The translations under genes and the position numbers were made by a program. Under the pieces are notes generated by a model. It had not been told where the DNA came from. It saw only the letters and a program-made list of their open reading frames with translations, and searched no databases. Shown here one piece after another: positions 1 through 6,794 of a stretch of 11,084 nucleotides of DNA; positions within the stretch are counted from its first letter, which is position 1, and each line of letters starts with the position of its first letter. Source of the stretch: an uncultured Bdellovibrio sp. (GTDB lineage: Bacteria; Bdellovibrionota; Bdellovibrionia; Bdellovibrionales; Bdellovibrionaceae); the NCBI GenBank assembly GCA_946482355.1, contig CAMLRE010000027.1, positions 1 to 11,084 of the forward strand, read 5' to 3'.

Positions 1-548
1 TAATTTTAATGTTTATGGTGCCAGCTTTAGCGATGCGTTTAATTTCTGAAGAAAAGAAAAATCGCACTTTTGATTTGTTATTAACATCACCGATCACTTC
101 AGTGCAAATCGTCGTCGGTAAATATTTATCGTTATTGACCGTGGTCTTAGGCCTATCGGCTTTAGCTTTTGTTTACATTATGGTGGCACATAGAATGTTT
201 GATTTTCAGTGGGCTCCGGCGTTTATGGCCTTAACGGGTATTTTCTTAGTGGGAGCTGTGTATTCGGCGTTAAGTATGTTTGCTTCAAGCTTAACTGAAA
301 ATACAACGATCGCTTTCTTTGTAGGGATCGTGTTTAACATTTCAGTTTGGATTTTAGGTGGCTTTTCAGAATTAGTTGAAAGCACCACGATGAAAGCTGT
401 CTTTGACCAGATTTCATTAAATCAACACTTACAGAGTTTGGTTGAAGGTGTGCTTCGTTTAAATGGCGTGGTGTTCTTTGCCAGCGTTATTTTCTTATTC
501 TGCTTTTTGACAGAGCGAGTGATCGAATCAGCTCGTTGGAGATCGTAA
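1..548 (+). CDS. ABC-2 type transporter permease, GldF-like (5' end outside window)
   Basis: This is the C-terminal part of an integral membrane permease of an ABC transporter. The reading frame is open to the window edge: the ATG at 9 is preceded in frame by Ile and Leu codons, so it is an internal methionine and the gene starts upstream. The visible part opens with the family signature 'VPALAMRLISEEKKNRTFDLLLTSP' shortened here to its key elements: MR-x-ISEE, then T-FDLLLTSP and VGKYLS. This is the conserved cytoplasmic coupling segment of GldF/ABC-2 permeases. Four hydrophobic segments follow, at roughly residues 38-60, 72-95, 100-120 and 145-168 counted from the ATG at 9. The stop codon lies 1 bp before the GldG-like gene, and the DUF4340 gene follows, which is the standard arrangement of this transporter type. 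In Bacteroidota GldF belongs to the gliding apparatus; elsewhere the substrate is unknown. An ATPase partner is expected upstream of the window. The family call is firm, the substrate unknown. Confidence 0.88.
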   Translation, partial: ILMFMVPALAMRLISEEKKNRTFDLLLTSPITSVQIVVGKYLSLLTVVLGLSALAFVYIMVAHRMFDFQWAPAFMALTGIFLVGAVYSALSMFASSLTENTTIAFFVGIVFNISVWILGGFSELVESTTMKAVFDQISLNQHLQSLVEGVLRLNGVVFFASVIFLFCFLTERVIESARWRS

Positions 549-549
549 T

Positions 550-2124
550 ATGAGCAAAAAGGGTCGTTTACTTTTAGGTATTGCCTGCGTTTTGTTTTTA
601 TCTTTTGGTGGTTTGTATTTCGCAATTCAAGCGTGGATGCCATTTATGTGGTTTATTCTTGGACCTGCGGTGTTAGCTTTCTTTGGTTGGATCTATATGG
701 ATCGCCATTTGTTATTAGAGCTTGCGACCATGAAAACTACAAAGCATGGTTTAAATTTAGGGGCGTTAGTACTTATCGCTTTAGTTTTTTTAGTAGGTTT
801 AAATATTTTAGCTGCTAAAGAAAATAAATCTTATGATTTTACCAATATCGGTCTTCATACTTTATCACCGTTATCGGTTCAGATTTTAAATCAGTTAGAT
901 AGCGATATTGAAATGAAGTTCTTCTATAAAGAAGGGGCTGAAAACGTTGAAGCTAACCGTAAGGCTTTTGCGCAAGTGGCGCGCATGTATGCCGAAGCTT
1001 CAAATAAAGTAAAAATCGACTACGTTGAGATGAACGGTAACCCAAAAACAACAGCTGAATTTGGCGCTAATCGCCCAATCGGTGAAGTGTTTGTTTCTTA
1101 TAAGGGTCAAAAAAACCGCGTTGAATCACAGTTTTTAGGAAGCCAAGGGCAAAAATTCAACGAACAAGAAATTACTAATGCGATTATTAAAGTAACCCGC
1201 AAAGAAAAGAAAATCGTTTACATCGTTGAAGGTGATGAAGAGCGTAATATCGAAGATGAAAAAAATCAGCGCGGTGTGAATGCTTTCGTGCAGATGTTAG
1301 AGAAAAACTCTTACACGGTTAAAAAAATTAACTTAATTAAGGCCACAACGGTTCCTGCTGAAGCAAATGCTTTAGTGATCTTAGGCCCGCAAAGCACGTT
1401 ACAAAAATTTGAAATCGACGCCATTACAAAATATTTAAGTGCCGGTGGTTCGCTGTTATTAACTTTAGACGATAAAAATACCGCAGGTCTTTCAGGTTTA
1501 TTAAATACTTTTGGTCTTAAGCTTGAACCGCATTACGTTTTTAACGTGATTAATTCTCCGATGGGTCAGGTTGTGAATTCGCAAGAACCTACAGTGGCTG
1601 TTGATTATTCAGCGACAAGCCCGATTACAAAAGTTTTTACGACAAACCAAAAGGCGATTTTTGTAGCGCCAAATTCTTTAGCGAGTGTTCCGGTTAGCCC
1701 TGATATTAAAACTGAAATGTTAGTGCGCACTCCTGAAGCGTCAGTAGCGCTTTTAAATATGGACAGTGAAAACTACGAAGGTAAGCCACGTTCATTTAAT
1801 TTGATGGCCGAAGTTTCAGGTAAATTAGATAAAGCTGAAAAGCCATTTAAAGCGATTGTAGCAGCAGACACTGATTTCTTATCAAACGGTGTGATCTTTC
1901 AAAACGTAAACCGTGATCTTGCTTTAAATGCCATGTCTTACTTATTAGGTGACAGCGATTTAATTTCAATCGCTCCGAAAGAGGTTTCGATCACGCAAAT
2001 GTCGATGTCTCCTCCTGAATTCACTCAGTTTTATAAGTTTGTGGTTATGGGAATTTTCTTTCCGTTACCGTTTTTATTTTTAGGTATTGCCATTGTATTA
2101 TGGCTTAAACGTCGTCACGCATAG
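550..2124 (+). CDS. GldG-like ABC transporter auxiliary membrane protein
   Basis: A 524-residue membrane protein of the GldG / ABC-type auxiliary family, the usual partner of a GldF-like permease. Hydrophobic segments lie at about residues 6-26, 31-50 and 68-88. A large, probably periplasmic domain follows (about 90-495), then one C-terminal transmembrane helix (about 497-518) and a short basic tail, KRRHA. The family hallmark sits right after the third helix: 'YDFTNIGLHTLSPLS' (about 95-109), matching the D-x-T-x-x-x-x-x-TLS pattern. A Rossmann-like part contains 'ALVILGPQ' and 'GGSLLLTLDD' (about 275-310). The start is well supported: a GGAG Shine-Dalgarno at 538-541 lies 8 bp before the ATG, and the stop of the permease is 1 bp upstream. 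The large soluble domain probably faces the periplasm and works with the permease and the following DUF4340 protein. The substrate is not known. A direct role in gliding cannot be read from the sequence. Confidence 0.88.
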   Translation: MSKKGRLLLGIACVLFLSFGGLYFAIQAWMPFMWFILGPAVLAFFGWIYMDRHLLLELATMKTTKHGLNLGALVLIALVFLVGLNILAAKENKSYDFTNIGLHTLSPLSVQILNQLDSDIEMKFFYKEGAENVEANRKAFAQVARMYAEASNKVKIDYVEMNGNPKTTAEFGANRPIGEVFVSYKGQKNRVESQFLGSQGQKFNEQEITNAIIKVTRKEKKIVYIVEGDEERNIEDEKNQRGVNAFVQMLEKNSYTVKKINLIKATTVPAEANALVILGPQSTLQKFEIDAITKYLSAGGSLLLTLDDKNTAGLSGLLNTFGLKLEPHYVFNVINSPMGQVVNSQEPTVAVDYSATSPITKVFTTNQKAIFVAPNSLASVPVSPDIKTEMLVRTPEASVALLNMDSENYEGKPRSFNLMAEVSGKLDKAEKPFKAIVAADTDFLSNGVIFQNVNRDLALNAMSYLLGDSDLISIAPKEVSITQMSMSPPEFTQFYKFVVMGIFFPLPFLFLGIAIVLWLKRRHA

Positions 2125-2137
2125 GGATTAGCAGCAC

Positions 2138-3538
2138 ATGAAGTTTTACAAAACCATTATTTTAGCCTTATTAGCGGTCGCCTTTTCAGGTGGAGTTTAT
2201 TACTACACAGTTGTTGAGGCTGCAAAAAAGAAAGACGCCGAATCACACATTGTGTATTTGCAAAAAGATCAGATTAATTATCTAGAGCTGCAAAATAAAA
2301 ATACGAAATACGTTTTTCAAAAAACAGACAAAGGCTGGAACATTGAAGAGCCCATCACTGACGTGGCCGATAACCAACGTTTAGAAGAAGTGTTAAACCA
2401 GTTAACCAATGAAAAGCAGTTAGCTGTGGCTAAAGAAGGGCCCGGTATTAACTGGGCTGAATTTGGATTAGACACGCCTGAAGCCTTAATGATTATCAAA
2501 AACAATTTAGGCCAATCACAAAAAGTTTTTTTAAGTGCGACAAAAAACTTTGAAGGTAATCATTATGCCCGTATTGATAACCACGAAAAAATTCTGGTCG
2601 TGAATCCCTCTTGGTATAATTTTACGACTGAAAGATTAACTTACTTTCGCGAAAAAAGTCTTTACCGTGGTCAAATTTCAGCGATTAGAAAAGTAACAAT
2701 TAAATCATTAAATGATCATTTCAGCTTAGTGAACGGTGATAAGGGCTGGTATTCGCCGGTATTTGAACATTATGCTTTAGATCAAAGTAAAATTCGCGCC
2801 ATGATTAAAGCTATCGCTGAAAACACAATTCAAGAATATATCAGCGAAGGTGACCCCTCAGATTTAGAGCGTAAAGAAAAAGGTTTAGCCAAAGATTACG
2901 TTGAAGTGGTTTTTGAAACAGATAATAACCGTTGGGCAGTGGCTGTTAACTTAAGTGAAAAAGATAAAGCTTTATACGCTTTAACTGAAAAGCCTACTTA
3001 TTTAGTTAAGCTTGATTTATCGCAGTGGGAACTTTTTGGAAATTTAAATTTAGATGCCCTTCGTGATCGTAAAACGATGATGACGTTTGATATTAAGCTG
3101 GTAAACCGCGTCTTTGTAAAAAGCGGTAATAAAAGTTTACAGCTTATTAAAGAAGACTCAAAATGGCGTCCTGAAAGCGAAGCTTTGGCTGAAAAAATCA
3201 AAGTGGCTAATAGCTTAGTCGATGATCTTGTTAACCAAATTCACGATTTAGAAATCACTTACTTCTTACCAGAAAACGAAGGTAAAGAGTTTACCGGTAA
3301 AGACATGGTCATTCTTAAAACTTCTGAAGACCAATTGTTGTTCCAGTTAAACTGGGGTCCGTTACAACATAAAAAACAAGATGGTTTAGAAAAAGATTAT
3401 TACTTAGCGCGCACACAGGCGAGCGATAGTATCTTTGGTTTAAATAAATCTTATATCGATCAACTTCCGTTAGAGCAAATTTTAAAAGATCAGGTAGCGG
3501 CTGTAGAACCAACACCGGAAAAAGCGAGCAAAAAATGA
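2138..3538 (+). CDS. DUF4340 domain membrane-anchored protein with three internal repeats
   Basis: A 466-residue protein with an N-terminal signal anchor (about 7-27) and a long, charged, probably periplasmic region. It ends in a low-complexity tail rich in Pro, Glu and Lys. It matches the DUF4340 family, which commonly follows GldF/GldG genes. The typical pattern 'DKGWNIEEP...AD...LEEVLNQL' is at 64-89, followed by 'EFGLDTP' (108-114). The same module recurs twice more: a beta-strand pair ending in D-K-G-W at 201-204 followed by P206, D215 and a helix; and one ending in D-S-K-W at 340-343 followed by P345 and the helix 'VANSLVDDLVNQI'. The Trp residues are at 67, 204 and 343, a spacing of 137-139 residues. 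The start follows an AGGGA motif (2123-2127), 13 bp after the previous stop. The stop overlaps the start of the next gene by 4 bp (ATGA). The molecular function is unknown; a structural or scaffold role beside the transporter is an inference. Confidence 0.85.
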   Translation: MKFYKTIILALLAVAFSGGVYYYTVVEAAKKKDAESHIVYLQKDQINYLELQNKNTKYVFQKTDKGWNIEEPITDVADNQRLEEVLNQLTNEKQLAVAKEGPGINWAEFGLDTPEALMIIKNNLGQSQKVFLSATKNFEGNHYARIDNHEKILVVNPSWYNFTTERLTYFREKSLYRGQISAIRKVTIKSLNDHFSLVNGDKGWYSPVFEHYALDQSKIRAMIKAIAENTIQEYISEGDPSDLERKEKGLAKDYVEVVFETDNNRWAVAVNLSEKDKALYALTEKPTYLVKLDLSQWELFGNLNLDALRDRKTMMTFDIKLVNRVFVKSGNKSLQLIKEDSKWRPESEALAEKIKVANSLVDDLVNQIHDLEITYFLPENEGKEFTGKDMVILKTSEDQLLFQLNWGPLQHKKQDGLEKDYYLARTQASDSIFGLNKSYIDQLPLEQILKDQVAAVEPTPEKASKK

Positions 3539-4551
3539 TTACGATTAAATCTCCAACACGTGTAGATCTTGCCGGTGGTACTTTAGATCTTTGGCCTTTA
3601 TACAATTTCGTTAATTCAGCGCGCACGGTGAATTTGGCGATCGATATTTGGACGAAGGTAAATCTAGAAGGTAAAACAGATCAATCCATTGAAATTCATT
3701 CTTTAGATTTAAAACAAAAATGGAATTTCGAAAATTACTCGCAATTTATTCGCACACTTGATCCTAAATTACACCTTTATCAAAGCGTAATTTCTAAGTT
3801 TCACCAAAAGGCGCCGGGTGTGATTGAAAAAGGTTTTTCAATCACCACACAATCTGAAAGCCCGATCGGTGGCGGTCTTGGCGGAAGCAGCAGTTTAATT
3901 ATTTCGATGATGAAGGCTTTTTCGCAATTAACAGGAGTTAAGTTTTCTTCGCCGCATGAAATGGTTCACTGGGCGCATAATCTTGAAGCTGAGATTTTAA
4001 ATACACCTACAGGCACACAAGATTATTATCCGGCAATTACCGGAGGTTTAAATTATTTAAACTACGACACTTTCGGTATTACCCAAAATGTGACAGATCC
4101 AAAAGGGTCTCCACTTTATGATAATTTTTTATTGGTTTACACAGGTCGCAGCCATCATAGTGGTTTAAACAATTTTGAAGTTTTAAAATCGGCTATTGTG
4201 CAAGACACAAAAGTGATGGCGGCATTAAATAAAATTAAAATTATCGCAGATCATATGTGGGAAGCTATTCAATCAAAAGCGTGGGAGAAGCTTCCTGGCT
4301 TATTTCGCGAAGAATATGACGCACGTATTCAGCTGACACCTGCATTCACCAGTCCTGAAATCGAAAGGCTGCACCAAATCGGCTTATCAAATGGAGCGCA
4401 GGCTGTTAAAATATGTGGAGCCGGCGGTGGTGGATGTGTCCTGGTCTGGGTGAGTCCTGAGCATCGTCAGAAAGTGATCAGCGCATGCGAAAACGAAAAG
4501 TTTCAGTGTCTCAACGCAAGGCCAGTAAGCCCGCTGCCAGATCAACTGTAA
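3535..4551 (+). CDS. GHMP-family sugar kinase, HddA-like
   Basis: A 338-residue cytoplasmic small-molecule kinase of the GHMP superfamily, which transfers phosphate from ATP to a sugar or related alcohol. All three family motifs are visible. Motif 1 is 'PTRVDLAGGTLDL' (7-19). Motif 2 is the ATP-binding loop P110-IGGGLGGSSS-120. Motif 3 is 'KICGAGGGGCVLV' (292-304). The segment 'TPTGTQDYYPAITGG' (157-171) carries the probable catalytic Asp163 and resembles the G-x-QD-x-Y-x-A-x-x-GG block of D-glycero-D-manno-heptose 7-phosphate kinases (HddA). 'LLVYTGRSHHSG' (199-210) also fits HddA-type enzymes. Length is normal. It starts within an ATGA overlap with the DUF4340 gene and has only a weak purine-rich site upstream, so translational coupling is likely. 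Its 3' end overlaps the next gene by 67 bp. The GHMP kinase call is strong; heptose phosphate as substrate is only a lead, and galactose or another sugar is possible. No heptose pathway neighbours are visible. Confidence 0.88.
   Translation: MITIKSPTRVDLAGGTLDLWPLYNFVNSARTVNLAIDIWTKVNLEGKTDQSIEIHSLDLKQKWNFENYSQFIRTLDPKLHLYQSVISKFHQKAPGVIEKGFSITTQSESPIGGGLGGSSSLIISMMKAFSQLTGVKFSSPHEMVHWAHNLEAEILNTPTGTQDYYPAITGGLNYLNYDTFGITQNVTDPKGSPLYDNFLLVYTGRSHHSGLNNFEVLKSAIVQDTKVMAALNKIKIIADHMWEAIQSKAWEKLPGLFREEYDARIQLTPAFTSPEIERLHQIGLSNGAQAVKICGAGGGGCVLVWVSPEHRQKVISACENEKFQCLNARPVSPLPDQL
4485..4551 (+). other. 67-bp overlap of the kinase 3' end and the DUF429 gene 5' end
   Basis: Two genes share these bases in different frames. 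The upstream in-frame stop (TGA 4458-4460) and the lack of ATG, GTG or TTG codons between 4506 and the conserved domain limit the start of the downstream gene to ATG 4485 or GTG 4506. ATG 4485 has only a weak purine-rich site (GAAAG at 4470-4474). Translational coupling to the kinase is a plausible explanation. Confidence 0.7.
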
Positions 4552-5399
4552 CTATTTCTAAATCAAATCAAGTTATTCGTTTTATCGGCGTTTCTCTTGC
4601 GGGAGGCAAGTCCGATAAAGCGTGCGTTGCTGTCTTAGAATATTACCCTGAACAAAAAAAGATTTTTCTATCTCGTCTATTTGAAAAAATTAAATCTGAT
4701 GAAACGATTTCAGGTGATTTAAAAATTCACGAATTGATTTTACAAAACGCTGATACGTTAAAATATGTGGCGTTTGATACACCTTGGAATTTACCTAATT
4801 GTATCACTTGTAAATTAAAATGCCCGGGCTATGAAAACTGTCACGCGCCTCATGTTGAATGGATGTGGCGTCACGAAGAAGATCGTTTAAAGAAAAAACG
4901 GCCGAAAAAATTATTTACGCCCTACACTCAACGGGCTGTGGAAATGTATTTTGCCACAGAACTTGAAGAAGTATTTCACTTGCATCACGCCATGGGGGCC
5001 AACACAGCTCCGTTACTGGCGCGTGCCGCTTTTATCCGTCGCAGGTTAGCCGACGTGGATTGTATCGAAGCTTTTCCAAAATTAACGCTCTGGAGAATGG
5101 GAAAATCATTAAACATGATGAAGTCACAAATTACGGATCATCGCGCTGCCTTTGGTGGTGATGAAACACGTGCCCAATTTCTTCAGGCCCTCAACGATAA
5201 TAATATCGCTTTCATTTACCACCAGGACGCTAAAAACATGGTCGAGAACAATCATGCCTTCGAAGCGTTTGTGTGTGGCTTGACAGCTTTCTTAAAGTAC
5301 AGAAATTTAACTGAGAAAAGACCAAAAGGCTTTCCAGCCAATGAAGACTGGATTGAGTTTCCTCAAGAAGGTCTAAAGATTAAGGATTTCGTCGCATGA
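4485..5399 (+). CDS. DUF429-type RNase H-fold protein with four-cysteine insert
   Basis: A 304-residue protein resembling the DUF429 family, predicted to have an RNase H-like fold with unknown activity. Family-like blocks in order: 'FIGVSLAGGKSDKACVAVLE' (33-52), 'VAFDTPWNLP' (95-104), 'VDCIEAFPKLTLWRMG' (191-206), and the end block 'HAFEAFVCGLTAFL' (257-270) with 'EDWIEFP' (287-293). Asp99 and Glu195 fit expected acidic positions, but Ser37 stands where DUF429 proteins normally have the first Asp. After the second block lies a cysteine cluster, C106-x2-C109-x3-C113-x5-C119, which could bind zinc or iron-sulphur. The start lies inside the kinase gene. An in-frame TGA is at 4458-4460, and the only usual start codons before the domain are ATG 4485 and GTG 4506, so an overlap of at least 46 bp is unavoidable. 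The basic residues 1-30 look like a poorly conserved leader. The stop overlaps the tldD start (ATGA). The family call is moderately sure; the function is unknown. Confidence 0.75.
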   Translation: MRKRKVSVSQRKASKPAARSTVTISKSNQVIRFIGVSLAGGKSDKACVAVLEYYPEQKKIFLSRLFEKIKSDETISGDLKIHELILQNADTLKYVAFDTPWNLPNCITCKLKCPGYENCHAPHVEWMWRHEEDRLKKKRPKKLFTPYTQRAVEMYFATELEEVFHLHHAMGANTAPLLARAAFIRRRLADVDCIEAFPKLTLWRMGKSLNMMKSQITDHRAAFGGDETRAQFLQALNDNNIAFIYHQDAKNMVENNHAFEAFVCGLTAFLKYRNLTEKRPKGFPANEDWIEFPQEGLKIKDFVA

Positions 5400-6793
5400 T
5401 TATTCAAACTCACATTTTACAAAAAGCATTAGATGCCGCTTTATCAACAGGCGCTGACTTTGCCGATATTTTCGTTGAAGACACTTATTCTTCAAATTTA
5501 TCGGTTTTAAATTCTCGTCCGGATAAGGCGATCGTGGGACAACTTTATGGGGCTGGTATCCGCGTGGTTTTTGGAACTGAAGTTGTGTATGTCACAACAT
5601 CTGATCTTTCAGAAAAAGGTTTAGTTAAAGCCGCTTTAATCGCAGCGCAAAGCCAAACCGGTAATACTTCTAAAATTATTAAACCTATTCATTTAAATAA
5701 TCCCAATCAATTTGATTCAATTCACACCTTCGGTGATAAACCGTGGGAAATTAACCGTGACAAAAAAATGTCTTGGCTCAACTCCGCCGATCAACATGCC
5801 AGAAGCTTAAGTACACATGTCACACAAGTGGAGGCTGCATTAAATGAAAAATTCCAAAAAGTACAAATCGTTAATTCTCGTGGTGTTTCAGTTTATGATG
5901 AACGCGCTTATTCGCGTTTTAATGTTGAAACTTTTGTTGAAACTAACGGGACTAAAGAAAGTTCTGCAGAAAACCATGGTCATATGGGGACTTCTGAAAT
6001 TTTTGACCGCTTTGATATCAAAGCGATGACAAAAGACACTGTTGACCGCGCCTTGATTTTAACTAAATCAGGTTTTGCTCCGGCAGGTGAAATGCCGGTG
6101 GTGTTAGCGAACGCTTTTGGTGGTGTTATCTTACACGAAGCTTGCGGTCACGGTTTAGAAACAACATCTGTACAAACCGGTGATTCAGTGTTTGCTGATA
6201 AAATGGGTCAAAAAATCGGTAACGATTGTTTAACGGCCATTGATGATGGAACAATCGCTAACGAGTGGGGCTCATTAAGTTTTGACGATGAAGGTATGCC
6301 GACTAAAAAAACAACGTTAATTGAAAACGGTGTTGTAAAATCATTCTTAGTCGATCAAGTGGGCGCTATGAAAACCGGCTTTGAAGCCACTGGTAGCGGC
6401 CGTAAGCAGTCTTATAAATTTGCTCCGGCATCTCGTATGCGTAATACGTTCATCGCTCCAGGAAAAGATAAGTTCGAAGATATGATTAAAGATGTTGATT
6501 ACGGTTTATTTGCAAAACGTATGGGTGGTGGATCAGTGAACACAAGCACTGGTGATTACAACTTTCAAGTGCGTGAAGCTTACATTATCAGAAATGGTCG
6601 TATTGAAGAGCCAGTAAAAGGCGCTTGCTTAATCGGTCGTGGTATCGACACTTTAGGTAAAATCACAAAAGTGGCCAGCGATTTAAAAATGGCCACAGGT
6701 ATGTGCGGTTCGGTGAGCGGAAGTATTCCGGCCGGTGTTGGTCAACCAGAAGTATTAGTATCTTCGTTAATGGTTGGTGGGAAAGCGAAATAG
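5396..6793 (+). CDS. tldD: TldD-family metalloprotease
   Basis: A 465-residue cytoplasmic zinc metallopeptidase of the TldD/PmbA family (peptidase U62). In E. coli the TldD-TldE heterodimer degrades unfolded peptides such as the CcdA antitoxin and removes the microcin B17 leader. TldD is the catalytic subunit. The HExxxH motif is intact: H247-E248-A-C-G-H252 within 'GVILHEACGHGLE'. The third metal ligand expected near the C-terminus is present as Cys437 in 'GMCGS', followed by the typical 'PAGVGQPEV' block. 'MPTKKTTLIENG' and 'GRKQSYKFAPASRMRNT' are also typical. Length is close to that of known TldD. The start is chosen by an AAGGA site at 5382-5386, 9 bp before ATG 5396, in an ATGA overlap with the DUF429 gene. 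The partner gene follows after 1 bp, so the two subunits are probably made together. The endogenous substrate here is unknown; no obvious modified-peptide precursor gene is visible nearby. Confidence 0.95.
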   Translation: MIIQTHILQKALDAALSTGADFADIFVEDTYSSNLSVLNSRPDKAIVGQLYGAGIRVVFGTEVVYVTTSDLSEKGLVKAALIAAQSQTGNTSKIIKPIHLNNPNQFDSIHTFGDKPWEINRDKKMSWLNSADQHARSLSTHVTQVEAALNEKFQKVQIVNSRGVSVYDERAYSRFNVETFVETNGTKESSAENHGHMGTSEIFDRFDIKAMTKDTVDRALILTKSGFAPAGEMPVVLANAFGGVILHEACGHGLETTSVQTGDSVFADKMGQKIGNDCLTAIDDGTIANEWGSLSFDDEGMPTKKTTLIENGVVKSFLVDQVGAMKTGFEATGSGRKQSYKFAPASRMRNTFIAPGKDKFEDMIKDVDYGLFAKRMGGGSVNTSTGDYNFQVREAYIIRNGRIEEPVKGACLIGRGIDTLGKITKVASDLKMATGMCGSVSGSIPAGVGQPEVLVSSLMVGGKAK

Positions 6794-6794
6794 T

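Noticed and set aside
9..548. ATG at 9 as the start of a short 179-residue permease
   Set aside because: The frame is open to the window edge and the conserved permease signature begins right here, so the true start lies upstream.
1..3538. Assignment of the GldF/GldG genes to a gliding motor
   Set aside because: The families are widespread in non-gliding bacteria, and no gliding-specific Gld or Spr proteins are present in the window.
3315..3626. 103-codon minus-strand reading frame across the DUF4340/kinase junction
   Set aside because: It is antisense to two well-supported genes, including the kinase's first motif, and its protein sequence shows no family features.
6774..6794. ATG at 6774 as the tldE start
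   Set aside because: The seven extra residues come from the end of tldD read in another frame; ATG 6795 directly after the tldD stop fits the operon pattern better.
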